Shown here piece after piece: positions 8,731 to 17,287 of a stretch of 23,377 nt of DNA. The translations under genes and the position numbers were made by a program. Numbering within the stretch: position 1 is the stretch's first letter; each line of letters starts with the position of its first letter. Source of the DNA: an uncultured euryarchaeote (GTDB lineage: Archaea > Thermoplasmatota > Poseidoniia > Poseidoniales > Thalassarchaeaceae); the NCBI GenBank assembly GCA_937901365.1, contig CALCEF010000023.1:1-23377 (forward strand). The letters run 5' to 3'. Below the pieces are notes generated by a model. It was not told the DNA's origin and made no database searches. It saw only the letters and a program-made list of their open reading frames with translations.

Positions 8731-9405
8731 TTGGCATTTGAGAAAGCGAGGACTTGGCACACCAAACTCCTGAAACCAATTGTCGATCGAATGTCAAATG
8801 TTGACCCTGCTACTTTGACGTGGATTAGCGTATTATTTGCAGCAGGCTGCTGTTACCTTCTCGCTACCGCTGGTAGGGATTCGGATGGTGGGTGGCGGCT
8901 CATTGGGGCGTTTGCTCTGTTGTTTATCGCCGCTGAGTTGGATGCTCTAGACGGGGCGGTTGCAAGGGCTTATGACAAGGTGTCGAAATATGGTGATTGG
9001 CTGGACCACACAATCGATCGACTCGTCGATTTGAGTTTGCTCATCGCGATCGGAATCAACACCGCTTGGATTTCTGTACACTGGTTGGGTTGGGCCGCTG
9101 CAACCATGACTTTGCTTGGTTCATACATGGGTACACAGGCTCAATCTGTTGGCCTAGGTCGCAATTACGGCGGCTTCAGCAGGGCCGATCGCCTTGTAAC
9201 CACCTTTGTGGGTATCTTTTTGGCTGCAATCATGGCATTCCAAGGTACTTCTGACATCGCAGTCCCTGATGCGATCTCCAGCCTTGTCGGGTTCGATGGA
9301 ATCAATGCACTGAGCGCTGTTTTAGTGATTTCATTATTGGGTGGAATTTGGACATTTTTGACCCGTGCTTCCACATCTCGTAAAGAACTTCTAGATGGCG
9401 AATAA
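8731..9405 (+). CDS. CDP-alcohol phosphatidyltransferase (archaetidylinositol-phosphate or archaetidylglycerol-phosphate synthase type)
   Basis: This integral membrane enzyme would transfer a CDP-archaeol moiety to a polar alcohol during membrane-lipid synthesis. The complete signature D-x2-D-G-x2-A-R-x8-G-x3-D-x3-D is present: DALDGAVAR starts at residue 71, followed by G88, D92 and D96. These acidic residues bind the metal ions and the last Asp is the proposed base. Six or so hydrophobic segments surround it, and 224 residues is typical. The acceptor (inositol phosphate, glycerol phosphate or serine) cannot be assigned from the motif alone. Translation appears to start at TTG 8731 directly after the AK6 TGA, because no ATG or GTG precedes the conserved part. 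It is last in the run that starts with mtaD and is followed by a palindrome. Confidence 0.85.
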   Translation: MAFEKARTWHTKLLKPIVDRMSNVDPATLTWISVLFAAGCCYLLATAGRDSDGGWRLIGAFALLFIAAELDALDGAVARAYDKVSKYGDWLDHTIDRLVDLSLLIAIGINTAWISVHWLGWAAATMTLLGSYMGTQAQSVGLGRNYGGFSRADRLVTTFVGIFLAAIMAFQGTSDIAVPDAISSLVGFDGINALSAVLVISLLGGIWTFLTRASTSRKELLDGE

Positions 9406-9418
9406 GATACACTAATCC

Positions 9419-9438
9419 AACCCGCCTTAAGGCGGGTT
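9419..9438 (+). terminator. 20-base perfect palindrome, candidate terminator
   Basis: AACCCGCCTTAAGGCGGGTT reads as an 8-bp stem with a TTAA loop. It lies 14 bases after the stop of the lipid transferase and 55 bases before the next start. The position fits the end of the six-gene run. Only three T's follow (9437-9439), so the terminator role is not certain. A dyad for a DNA-binding protein upstream of the surface-protein gene is the alternative. Confidence 0.5.
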
Positions 9439-9493
9439 TGAAGCCGTCAGACTCAAATGGACCACAATGGCAGGGCGGAGCCGAGGCGAAGCC

Positions 9494-12400
9494 ATGCGTA
9501 AGACGAAATCTCGTGTTCCAATGCTTTTGATTGCCCTGATGCTAGGATCCCTAATCACTTGGGCTCCACCCGTTGCTGCAGAAGGAGAATCCAGTGATGA
9601 TGTGGAGCTACAAGCTCAAAATATTGGGGTATTTTTCGACAGTGTCACTGAGACCACAATGGTGCAATGGAGCAATATTGTCACCGAAAATTATCCATTG
9701 ATGCTGCAGATGCAAGAATCCCGATATCTGGTCTATCGGCATAACGCACCACTCAATACTTCTGTGGTTGCCAATCTAAACCCTTGGGCAAACGTATCGA
9801 TGTGCCCTTCAGTCAACCCTGGTGATTGCTCTGGAATGATGTTCACTGAGACTTATCCACTACCAGCAGGAACAAATGGCACCTATTACTATGCAATCGT
9901 CACATACTTTGAGAACAACGACGATTCCGATGCGACCAATGATTACGAGTATACGATTAACGATGTTACGTATTCTCCATCACACGTTGGAAACTTTGTC
10001 CACGATGAGGCCAATGTCAGTGAAGGCGTTGCTGAATTGACCAACCAAATTACAGCACCGTTTTTCGTTCAGGCCAACTTTATTCCAACCATAGGGGCCT
10101 TCAATGAAGGAGCGACAGATATCAGTTGGGTCAACCTGAATACGATTATCCCCGATAGCCTTCCAGAAGTGGGAGAGGCTGCTTATGAAATCGCGATTTA
10201 TCGCCACTTAGAGGAAGCAGAGAGAGGTACTTGGGGAAGTATGGTGAAAGAGCAAATTGCACAACTTAGCGCTGGAGAGACCACCTTCCGTTACATGCTT
10301 GAAGAAAATACAGATGAGGACGTATACTATTCTGTAACCTACATTTACCTCGGTTACGAGGATGTTCGATTCTTAGGAACAAACACGCTTTCGGAATCAA
10401 TCCACGAGGATAACGTGCCACCAGAATCGGTTCAGGGTATTGCCGCTTCCTTCGAGGCTGAGCCCGATGGTGGGACTGGAAATACAACCATCACATGGAC
10501 TGATCTTGAATCTGAAACCGATGAGACATACCACATTTGGCGCTCAGGCTCTCCGATTAATGACACATCGGCTTCTGGTGTCGAAATGATTGGAGTTGCC
10601 GGCGACGGGGAGGAATCATACCGACATGAAGTGGAGAGAGGAATGCTTGGTCTCGCCTATTATGCTGTGACTGCTTCCGATACAAATGGAAATCATTACG
10701 GCATTCTCTCAGAAGGTATTGGAGCCGTTGCAGAAGATACCTTCACGCCTTGGATTGCTGAGCCAACAAATGTCTATGCTGAATATCTTGGAGGTGGACA
10801 AACCACTGTAACCTGGACGGATCAACTTGGTGTTGAAGGTGAACAATATCATGTCTGGAGGTCCAGCGTACGCTTGACCTCTCTTTCAAATCTTGAATTG
10901 GTTGCTGAACTCGTCGCTACGGTTCCCGACTCTGTGGAAACTGTGACGATTGAAATCGATGACGATATCGATGAACCAAGTTACTACTGTGTGTCAAGCC
11001 TTGCCCGCTACAGCCTCTCATCGCAACCCTACGAAGATTTGAGATTCATGCAGAATTGTTGGGGTCCAATCGATGAAGACACTAGAAGCCCGGACCTCGC
11101 CTTCCTACAAGACGCGTATATGACCGATTTAGCTGGTGAAAAGGTCACACTACTTCGCTGGGTAAACTCGATGTCTGAGTCGGGAGAAACCTATCAGATT
11201 TGGATGTGCGAAACAGATCCATTCGATGGCAATGAAACCCTGATGAGTGGCGATGTCTTACTAGATGACAGATGGGTGGCTATTCTAGACCCAATTGAAG
11301 CACCATACAACAACATGCCCGACTTCGCAAGAACTGTTCCACTTTCAGATAATCTCGACAAGCAAACATGGTACGCTGTAACCATGACAGACCAGTATGG
11401 TAATGCAAATACTCAATTCTCTATGTCGATGAATGCTCGTATGGTCACTGAAGACACTACGCCACCAGAAGTAACCCTTGAAGTGATTGACACCGAATCC
11501 GGAGAGGCTGTCGACGCATTGCGTGCTGGTAACTACCAATTGCGAATCTATTCAAATGAGCCGTTGAGTGAATATCCAATTCTAGATCTGACAACCTCTG
11601 ATTACGAAGAGGATGAGTTTGGAACTGTTCTCTCTGGTGAATTCTTCACAGAGCGAGGTTCAATCGTTCGAGCACAACCTCTGCAAGGCAGTGTCGCAAA
11701 TGCTTACAGATTCAACTTTGAAATCACAAATGAAATGCAAAATGCAGATATTCATGCGGTCATCAGCATTTCTGATGTAGCAGGAAATATGGTTGGTATA
11801 GACGTCATGGGCTGGGCGATTGATTCATCCGAACCAACGATCGAAGTCTATGCACCAAGTCCAGACAGTCTCTATCTCTATGGTGAACAAATTCACGTCT
11901 ATGGTGCTGTCACGGACGATGTTGGAATCGCTACTGTTGAAGTCAAGTTCCGTTACTATGAGAACAACCTCATGAGAGAAACCGAATGGACTGCGGTAAC
12001 AGATTTGACAAGTCATTCTACGGATTCAAACACAATGGTCTTTGAATTGTGGGAACCTGCAGCAACATTCCATGACTTAGGGTTCAATCAGCGCGTCTAC
12101 ATTCGCGTAACAGACACTTCTGGAAATGAACGAGAATGGAATACACAATTCACAGTTGACAATTGTATTCGTACCATCGTAAACTACGAATCCGCCTGTA
12201 TCGGTCAAAGTGTGTTTGAACCTCCAGCTGAGCCTGAGGCGACCGAGGAGAGTTACTATGAGGGTGTTTACCTGATGGTTTACGCTCTCGGTGGAATCAA
12301 TGTCGTTCTCCTAATTCTTACCATGATGAGTGTCCTGATGGCGTCTGGGGATGGCAAGAAGAAGAAGGGCGAAGAAGATGAAGATGATGATTGGATGCGC

Positions 12401-12718
12401 GAATTCATGGGTGGTGGCGACGAAGCTGCTGCTGGCTCACCGGATGATGTTCGAAATGATATGGCATCACTCTCTGAAGATGCAACTGAACGCGCTGATG
12501 AAGACGATCCATTTGCCAAATCAGAAGGTCGAGATCGAAAGCGTCGTGACAAGAAGAGCAAATCTGAAGCGGTTGAAGAAGAGGTCGATGAGTTCGACGA
12601 TGACGAAGATGATGAATTCGATGATGAAGATGACGATTGGGATGACGATTCCGGGCCGAAGAAGAAGCAGACGGTGCGCAAGACTGTCAAGCGAAAGAGC
12701 GTCAAGCGTCGGAAGTAA
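9494..12718 (+). CDS. giant type I membrane surface protein with fibronectin-III-like modules and a charged cytoplasmic tail
   Basis: A signal peptide (MRKTKSRVPMLLIALMLGSLITWAPPVAAEG) opens the protein. At least five related modules then recur, recognisable by W-containing strands paired with a Y-x-I/V-W/Y-R strand: TITWTD...YHIWRS (about 330), TVTWTD...YHVWRSS (about 436), LLRWVN...YQIWMC (about 550), and weaker copies near 53 and 208. They read as fibronectin-III-like folds. Two Ig-like modules introduced by TTPPEVTLEV and SSEPTIEVYAP follow, at about 656 and 778. A transmembrane helix (about 924-950) is followed by a 120-residue tail with KKKK, Asp/Glu runs and a basic end (VKRKSVKRRK). 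The start at 9494 is chosen because the signal peptide begins there; an ATG at 9467 adds nine residues. Adhesion or cell-surface organisation is likely, but the specific role is unknown. Confidence 0.8.
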   Translation: MRKTKSRVPMLLIALMLGSLITWAPPVAAEGESSDDVELQAQNIGVFFDSVTETTMVQWSNIVTENYPLMLQMQESRYLVYRHNAPLNTSVVANLNPWANVSMCPSVNPGDCSGMMFTETYPLPAGTNGTYYYAIVTYFENNDDSDATNDYEYTINDVTYSPSHVGNFVHDEANVSEGVAELTNQITAPFFVQANFIPTIGAFNEGATDISWVNLNTIIPDSLPEVGEAAYEIAIYRHLEEAERGTWGSMVKEQIAQLSAGETTFRYMLEENTDEDVYYSVTYIYLGYEDVRFLGTNTLSESIHEDNVPPESVQGIAASFEAEPDGGTGNTTITWTDLESETDETYHIWRSGSPINDTSASGVEMIGVAGDGEESYRHEVERGMLGLAYYAVTASDTNGNHYGILSEGIGAVAEDTFTPWIAEPTNVYAEYLGGGQTTVTWTDQLGVEGEQYHVWRSSVRLTSLSNLELVAELVATVPDSVETVTIEIDDDIDEPSYYCVSSLARYSLSSQPYEDLRFMQNCWGPIDEDTRSPDLAFLQDAYMTDLAGEKVTLLRWVNSMSESGETYQIWMCETDPFDGNETLMSGDVLLDDRWVAILDPIEAPYNNMPDFARTVPLSDNLDKQTWYAVTMTDQYGNANTQFSMSMNARMVTEDTTPPEVTLEVIDTESGEAVDALRAGNYQLRIYSNEPLSEYPILDLTTSDYEEDEFGTVLSGEFFTERGSIVRAQPLQGSVANAYRFNFEITNEMQNADIHAVISISDVAGNMVGIDVMGWAIDSSEPTIEVYAPSPDSLYLYGEQIHVYGAVTDDVGIATVEVKFRYYENNLMRETEWTAVTDLTSHSTDSNTMVFELWEPAATFHDLGFNQRVYIRVTDTSGNEREWNTQFTVDNCIRTIVNYESACIGQSVFEPPAEPEATEESYYEGVYLMVYALGGINVVLLILTMMSVLMASGDGKKKKGEEDEDDDWMREFMGGGDEAAAGSPDDVRNDMASLSEDATERADEDDPFAKSEGRDRKRRDKKSKSEAVEEEVDEFDDDEDDEFDDEDDDWDDDSGPKKKQTVRKTVKRKSVKRRK

Positions 12719-12741
12719 GGCCAGGTGGTCTACTGTTTGGA

Positions 12742-13539
12742 ATGGGTGACCCTGCAACGGTCATCGACCAATACCGGCGTTATGTTCAGGATGGTCGCTT
12801 AGAGATTAGCGAGGTCATGGCTTCCGAATTGAGTGATTTGTTATTGGCCAAGAAAGGCAAAACACTGACTGAAGAAGGTCATCTTGTCACAGCCCTAAGG
12901 GATCTCTCAAGAATCCAAGAAATGCGATCAAAGTGGAAAGAAAGTCGTGCCGCTGCATCCATGCTAGTAAAGTCGAGAAAACGATACGCCAAACTTCTGC
13001 GCTCTAACGGGCTGCACGATGAGGCGCGAAATGTATCCGTTGCTGAAGCAGCCGATGAGGTTCAGCGCGGCCGCGTGCGCGCGCGCGAGGGAGCGCTTCG
13101 TGCAGCACTTTCCCATTGGAAGCGTGCGAGGAAGGTTCAACCTCAATTGATAGAGGCTTACTGGCGGCCTATTGAAGCACACGAACAAATCAAATCGACA
13201 CTCAAAGGGGCCGGGAAAGCGGGCCTCTCTCTGGCCAAAGTCATGACTTCGGTCGGCCCTGTTGGTAGAGTGGGGGAGTCGTTCCAATTGCAACCCGAAA
13301 ATACGGAATCTCAACCATTGGATTCGTTGCTAAATGATCTTTCAAGATGGTTGAAACCTGAATTGGCACTGCCTGCGAAAGCATCGGTCGCTCTAGGCGC
13401 TTCAAAGCGTGAGCTAGAACGGCAAATCGCTTCGATAGAAGCCGGTGAACAGGCTGCAAATGCCAAACTTCAGGCGGCCATTGATACACTGAAACCAACA
13501 GTGGATTATCACGAATATTCTCGTGGCGGATCCGCCTGA
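12742..13539 (+). CDS. helical cytoplasmic protein, function unknown
   Basis: The product has 265 residues and no signal peptide. It is almost entirely amphipathic helix-forming and rich in Arg, Lys, Ala and Glu. The middle (EEVQRGRV-type helices, then ALSHWKRARKVQPQLIEAYWRPIEAHEQI) resembles a TPR-like helix pair: W at the first-helix position and A-Y-W in the second. A central hydrophobic/Gly stretch (KGAGKAGLSLAKVMTSVGPVG) is not long enough for a clear transmembrane helix. The C-terminus (KRELERQIASIEAGEQAANAKLQAAID) looks like a coiled coil. I recognise no family. It starts 23 bases after the giant surface-protein gene and may be cotranscribed with it, so it could be a cytoplasmic partner of that protein's tail. 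Its stop abuts the stop of the convergent gene. Confidence 0.65.
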   Translation: MGDPATVIDQYRRYVQDGRLEISEVMASELSDLLLAKKGKTLTEEGHLVTALRDLSRIQEMRSKWKESRAAASMLVKSRKRYAKLLRSNGLHDEARNVSVAEAADEVQRGRVRAREGALRAALSHWKRARKVQPQLIEAYWRPIEAHEQIKSTLKGAGKAGLSLAKVMTSVGPVGRVGESFQLQPENTESQPLDSLLNDLSRWLKPELALPAKASVALGASKRELERQIASIEAGEQAANAKLQAAIDTLKPTVDYHEYSRGGSA

Positions 13540-16500
13540 CTATTCCTTACCGAGGTATGTCAACCATTGACGACATGATGGGCACCAAGTCCAACGGTTT
13601 CCGTTATTCACAGCCTCATGTGCTGGGCCACCACAGGTGGTACACGGTGCGTGAACTCCAGTAGTAGTGATCTGTGCATTTGTTGTTTCAACACCACCAC
13701 CTGAACGACGCATAAACAGAAGCCCAAGAACTACAACTGCAAGTAATCCAATGATGATTACAGACCAAGCCACCATCGAAAGGCCCTCACTTGATGATGC
13801 ATCACCAGTGGATGATGGACAAGCCATCTCTGTACAAGACCATCCCATTTCATCACAGACGCAATCATTGCAGCCATCTCCAGCGGGGCGAGTATCACCC
13901 ACGACGCATGTAGGCTCTGGTTCCGGTTCAGGTTCTGGTTCTACTTCAGGTTCGTAAGTCGAATTCACCCAAAATTCCAATGTCTGACCATCGGTTGATG
14001 TGCTAATCAAACGTAGTGTCAACCGATCATCATTGTCTCCACGTGAGCGCTCAAACATGTCATTGAGTGGGTCACGATCAGGATCATTTTCAGTCCACCA
14101 AGCGATTGCACCAGGAGGTTCAATGTTCAGCATAAGGTGGTCCATTCCCTCTGCTGAATTCCAACTTATTCCATAGATTGAAACAGAATCTGTACTTTCA
14201 ATTGTGGATTTCCAATCGACACTGATTGTCCAAGATGATTCAGAGCCGATAACATCGAGATTCAATTGGGCGGGTAGGTCGAAATCCAATGCTTCATCAC
14301 ATCGGGTTGCATCCTCTGGGTGATTATCGATTGTGAGACCGGTATCAGAATCGGTTGGGCAACCGTCACCGTCTAAGTCGGACCAAGCCAACGGGTCAAG
14401 GAAGAACGCATCCCCTTCCTCAATTCGCAATCCGTTCATGTCTTCTACCCACGAATACATGTCACCCCAACCATCGCCATCCGTGTCCTGATGCTGAAGT
14501 GGGTTGGTTGGGAAAGCGTCACCGCGCTGCTCTGTGCGCAATCCATTTGTGTCAAGAGAATATGAGTAATTGTCCCCAACTCCATCTGCGTCCTGATCTC
14601 GCCATTGCGTTGAATCATCAGGGAACGCATCCCCATGTTCATTGATTCTCAAACCTGTCGAAAAATCAAACTCAAAATAGTGCTCATCTCCAAATCCATC
14701 ACCATCGGCATCACACCACTGATTCGGGTCATCTGGCCATGCATCTCCATACCCTCCGTTGAGAACACAAACTGGCCAGTCAGCATCAGCATCAGACCAC
14801 TGGTCGCCATCCGTGTCTGGACAGCCACCTCTGTCAATAGAAGATGTACCCCAAACGGTTGGACAACCATCACCACCTGCTCCAGGGGCGTTGTTATCAC
14901 CAAAGCCATCACCATCTGTATCAGCCCATTGTAATGGGTTCTGTGGGAAGGCGTCGTTGTCATCGATGACACCATCTCCGTCAGTATCGGGAATGATGAG
15001 CCACCAAGACCCTGTGTGATTGGCGACGATGAGGCCTCCTGTATGGTCTATGGCAAAACCTCGAGGAATGCCTTCAACTGTCCATGTTGCCAATTGTGTC
15101 ATGTTGAGACCATCATAGAATTCGAGTTGGCCTGAGGCACTGTTTGATGCGTCGCCACTGGCCACTACTAGGAATGAACCAGACGTGAAACCGGCTCCAA
15201 ACCCTTGGTCAGTGAATTGGAAAGACAACATTTGTTGGCTATTGAAAGCATCCCAGACAATTGCTTGGCCATCCCATCCAACGGTCATTAACGCGTGGAT
15301 GTCTTGGTGCCAAGTCAACACGCCCGTGTAATTAGAGTGGCTGTATTGAACACCATGATCCGCCCACAGAGTTGGATCCTGATCTTCGGTCATCCACAAA
15401 TGAACTGAACCGTCCTGTGCGGTGCTGCCAAGCCAAGCACCATCGTTACTGAATTCCATCGTCCAATATTCGGTGGCATATTCCCAACCAGTCACCTCGG
15501 CCATTTGATCTAAATCAAGAATCGATACCTTTCCTGCAACGCCCGTATTGCTGTAGTTCTGAGTCCAAGACATCGCGAGTAGGTTATGCATGGGATGAAT
15601 GTCGATTCGCCCAAACGCTTCCATTGAGGGGTGATGTTGATCGATTCTCCAAATCCAAACTTCCTTTCCATCCTCATCACAAGCCACGATGGTGCCGTCA
15701 GAATACCCAGCGATGACAAATTGCTGACGCATGACCACGCTCTTGGCGAACGGATACTCTCCGATCGGTTGATCAAAATCTGGATGGAAACATTGCCTTG
15801 TAATCGCCCCTGTATTGTAATCACGAACTGTGACTACACCATTTGATTCAGCGAAGGCAACGAACAAATCGTCAGGATGAAGATGAATTTCGCGGACATA
15901 ATCTGGACTGATTCGGCGATCGATTTTCAATTGTAGGCTCGAATCAATCGTGTGGATTTCAATCGCACCATCTTTTCCAGATGTTGCATATCTCTGTCCT
16001 TGATCATCGATTGCAATCGCGGTGACATCAGAGGGGTAGGGCTTGTTGTTCCAAACAACACCGTGCCAACCGTAGTCGGAAAGGATTCCACCTGCTGAGT
16101 CAATCATCAGCAAACGACCTGGGTCAAAAAGGCCAACTGCGAGGGCTGTGCTATCAGGCGACCAACGAATGGCTGAGACATTTTGTGGCACAGGAGTGTA
16201 CCAATTAATCGCACCACTATCATGGAAGAAGTCGGTGATTACACCTTCATTCGGGCGATTGTATGCAACCGTGTAGGTTTGGCCCTGTGGTGAGAAATCA
16301 ATCGCCCAAGCCATCGCTTCGCCTCCGGCAACGTTTCTTGTCCATGATTGAGAGAGTGAATTGACCTGAACTTCCCACCCGGTCACCGTATCATGATATG
16401 TTCCAGAACTCGGCCCCTGAACTCGATTCAGTGAAGCTACAAACGTACCATTATTCGATATTGCACAATCAGTTCCCCAATCATTGGTGTAAACATGAGC

Positions 16501-17121
16501 GTTGTCGGGTGGAGAACCATCGATGAAAAATTGAGTATTGGCGACGACGACTTCCCCTCCGATATTTGGATCATTAATCACACCACAGAATACCAATCGG
16601 CTTCGATCATGGGTGATATCAAGACCCCATAGAGAGCCGTCGTAATTCCCTGTAAGATCCGCCGGCCAGAGTCCTGTACGCGAAGTTGTAGAATTCATGG
16701 GCCAAACACCGCCATCATCTACAATCTCAAAGCTGTACCAACGGGATCCCGAATCTGCTGCGAGGACGTGGCTATTGTCTAACCAAATCACATCGACCAA
16801 TGAGTTCGCATGAGGTGCATGGAATATGACGCGACCATCGGTGCTGTTCCAAACCGTTAGCAAATTGGTGGAAATATCCACGGCAGCAATCATTCGACCA
16901 TCGGGTGAGAAATCCACTTCCCAAAGCATGCCTGTGGGTTGGGGCTGCCAAACTTGTGGGCTCCAGCCCGATTGCCAAATAGGACGGTGGGCTTGATTCC
17001 AATTTTGCTGTTGATTGGTTGGTGCTGATGACTCCACGACCTCATCTTCGAGTGCAATTGGTTGACTCGACCAAGCGCATAGAATCAGCATGGAAAGGAC
17101 CCAAAATACCCGCGCGCGCAT
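13540..17121 (-). CDS. surface beta-propeller protein with thrombospondin-3-like repeats, transmembrane helix and cytoplasmic zinc ribbon
   Basis: From ATG 17121 the protein has 1,193 residues. It starts with a signal peptide (MRARVFWVLSMLILCAWSSQPIA). Residues about 60-710 hold repeated WD40-like blades (for example WEVDFSPDGRMIAAVD, AIRWSPDSTALAVG, MEFSNDGAWLGSTAQDGSVHLW). About 711-927 are Asp-rich repeats of thrombospondin type 3 style (DTDGDGVIDDNDAFP, DADGDGFGDEH, DTDGDGWGDMY), which bind calcium. A beta-rich segment, a (PE)n linker and a cysteine module (CNDCVCDEMGWSCTEMACP) follow. Then comes a transmembrane helix (VAWSVIIIGLLAVVVLGLLF). After it a C-terminal zinc ribbon (CTTCGG...WCPSCRQW) should lie in the cytoplasm. 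An ATG at 17148 would add nine residues before the signal peptide. Ligand and role are unknown. The transcript diverges from ftsZ. Confidence 0.82.
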   Translation of the reverse strand: MRARVFWVLSMLILCAWSSQPIALEDEVVESSAPTNQQQNWNQAHRPIWQSGWSPQVWQPQPTGMLWEVDFSPDGRMIAAVDISTNLLTVWNSTDGRVIFHAPHANSLVDVIWLDNSHVLAADSGSRWYSFEIVDDGGVWPMNSTTSRTGLWPADLTGNYDGSLWGLDITHDRSRLVFCGVINDPNIGGEVVVANTQFFIDGSPPDNAHVYTNDWGTDCAISNNGTFVASLNRVQGPSSGTYHDTVTGWEVQVNSLSQSWTRNVAGGEAMAWAIDFSPQGQTYTVAYNRPNEGVITDFFHDSGAINWYTPVPQNVSAIRWSPDSTALAVGLFDPGRLLMIDSAGGILSDYGWHGVVWNNKPYPSDVTAIAIDDQGQRYATSGKDGAIEIHTIDSSLQLKIDRRISPDYVREIHLHPDDLFVAFAESNGVVTVRDYNTGAITRQCFHPDFDQPIGEYPFAKSVVMRQQFVIAGYSDGTIVACDEDGKEVWIWRIDQHHPSMEAFGRIDIHPMHNLLAMSWTQNYSNTGVAGKVSILDLDQMAEVTGWEYATEYWTMEFSNDGAWLGSTAQDGSVHLWMTEDQDPTLWADHGVQYSHSNYTGVLTWHQDIHALMTVGWDGQAIVWDAFNSQQMLSFQFTDQGFGAGFTSGSFLVVASGDASNSASGQLEFYDGLNMTQLATWTVEGIPRGFAIDHTGGLIVANHTGSWWLIIPDTDGDGVIDDNDAFPQNPLQWADTDGDGFGDNNAPGAGGDGCPTVWGTSSIDRGGCPDTDGDQWSDADADWPVCVLNGGYGDAWPDDPNQWCDADGDGFGDEHYFEFDFSTGLRINEHGDAFPDDSTQWRDQDADGVGDNYSYSLDTNGLRTEQRGDAFPTNPLQHQDTDGDGWGDMYSWVEDMNGLRIEEGDAFFLDPLAWSDLDGDGCPTDSDTGLTIDNHPEDATRCDEALDFDLPAQLNLDVIGSESSWTISVDWKSTIESTDSVSIYGISWNSAEGMDHLMLNIEPPGAIAWWTENDPDRDPLNDMFERSRGDNDDRLTLRLISTSTDGQTLEFWVNSTYEPEVEPEPEPEPEPTCVVGDTRPAGDGCNDCVCDEMGWSCTEMACPSSTGDASSSEGLSMVAWSVIIIGLLAVVVLGLLFMRRSGGGVETTNAQITTTGVHAPCTTCGGPAHEAVNNGNRWTWCPSCRQWLTYLGKE
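14343..14988 (-). repeat. in-gene tandem repeats coding thrombospondin-3-like calcium-binding units
   Basis: Within the propeller gene, about five to six units recur with the pattern GDAFP-x5-QW-x-D-x-DGDG-x-GD-x(6-10)-GLR-x-E. The spacing is irregular, roughly 40 codons for the later units. Successive Asp at every second position matches the thrombospondin type 3 / Ca2+ loop style. The DNA copies are diverged, which points to old duplication rather than recent expansion. Confidence 0.75.
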
Positions 17122-17196
17122 GATTGGGCCAGAATTGGCTTCTAACATGAGTCTTCCCTACCGTTGATTAAATGGAAAAATGGATGACTGCGACCT

Positions 17197-17221
17197 GACC
17201 TTCGGATTTTTTTTGAAGGTC
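17197..17221 (+). promoter_or_regulatory. inverted repeat with T8 loop, upstream of ftsZ
   Basis: GACCTTC (17197-17203) is exactly complementary to GAAGGTC (17215-17221). The 11-base loop contains eight consecutive T's. A TATA-like GATAAATC follows at 17222-17229, about 59 bases before the preferred ftsZ ATG. The arms could form a dyad for a regulator just upstream of a TATA box, or an RNA hairpin if transcription starts earlier. It lies in the intergenic region shared with the divergent surface-protein gene. Confidence 0.35.
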
Positions 17222-17287
17222 GATAAATCGCCTTCTCGCTTGATTTTCGGTCGGAATGGTTATCTTACCGACAGCGAGCCTGACATC

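Noticed and set aside
12280..12705. Minus-strand Ser-rich frame of 141 codons
   Set aside because: It is the complement of the Asp/Glu-rich tail of the giant surface protein (GAT/GAA codons read back as Ser/Phe/Leu codons).
14343..14988. Possible CRISPR-like repeat array
   Set aside because: The repeats are diverged, irregularly spaced, in frame and encode calcium-binding units.
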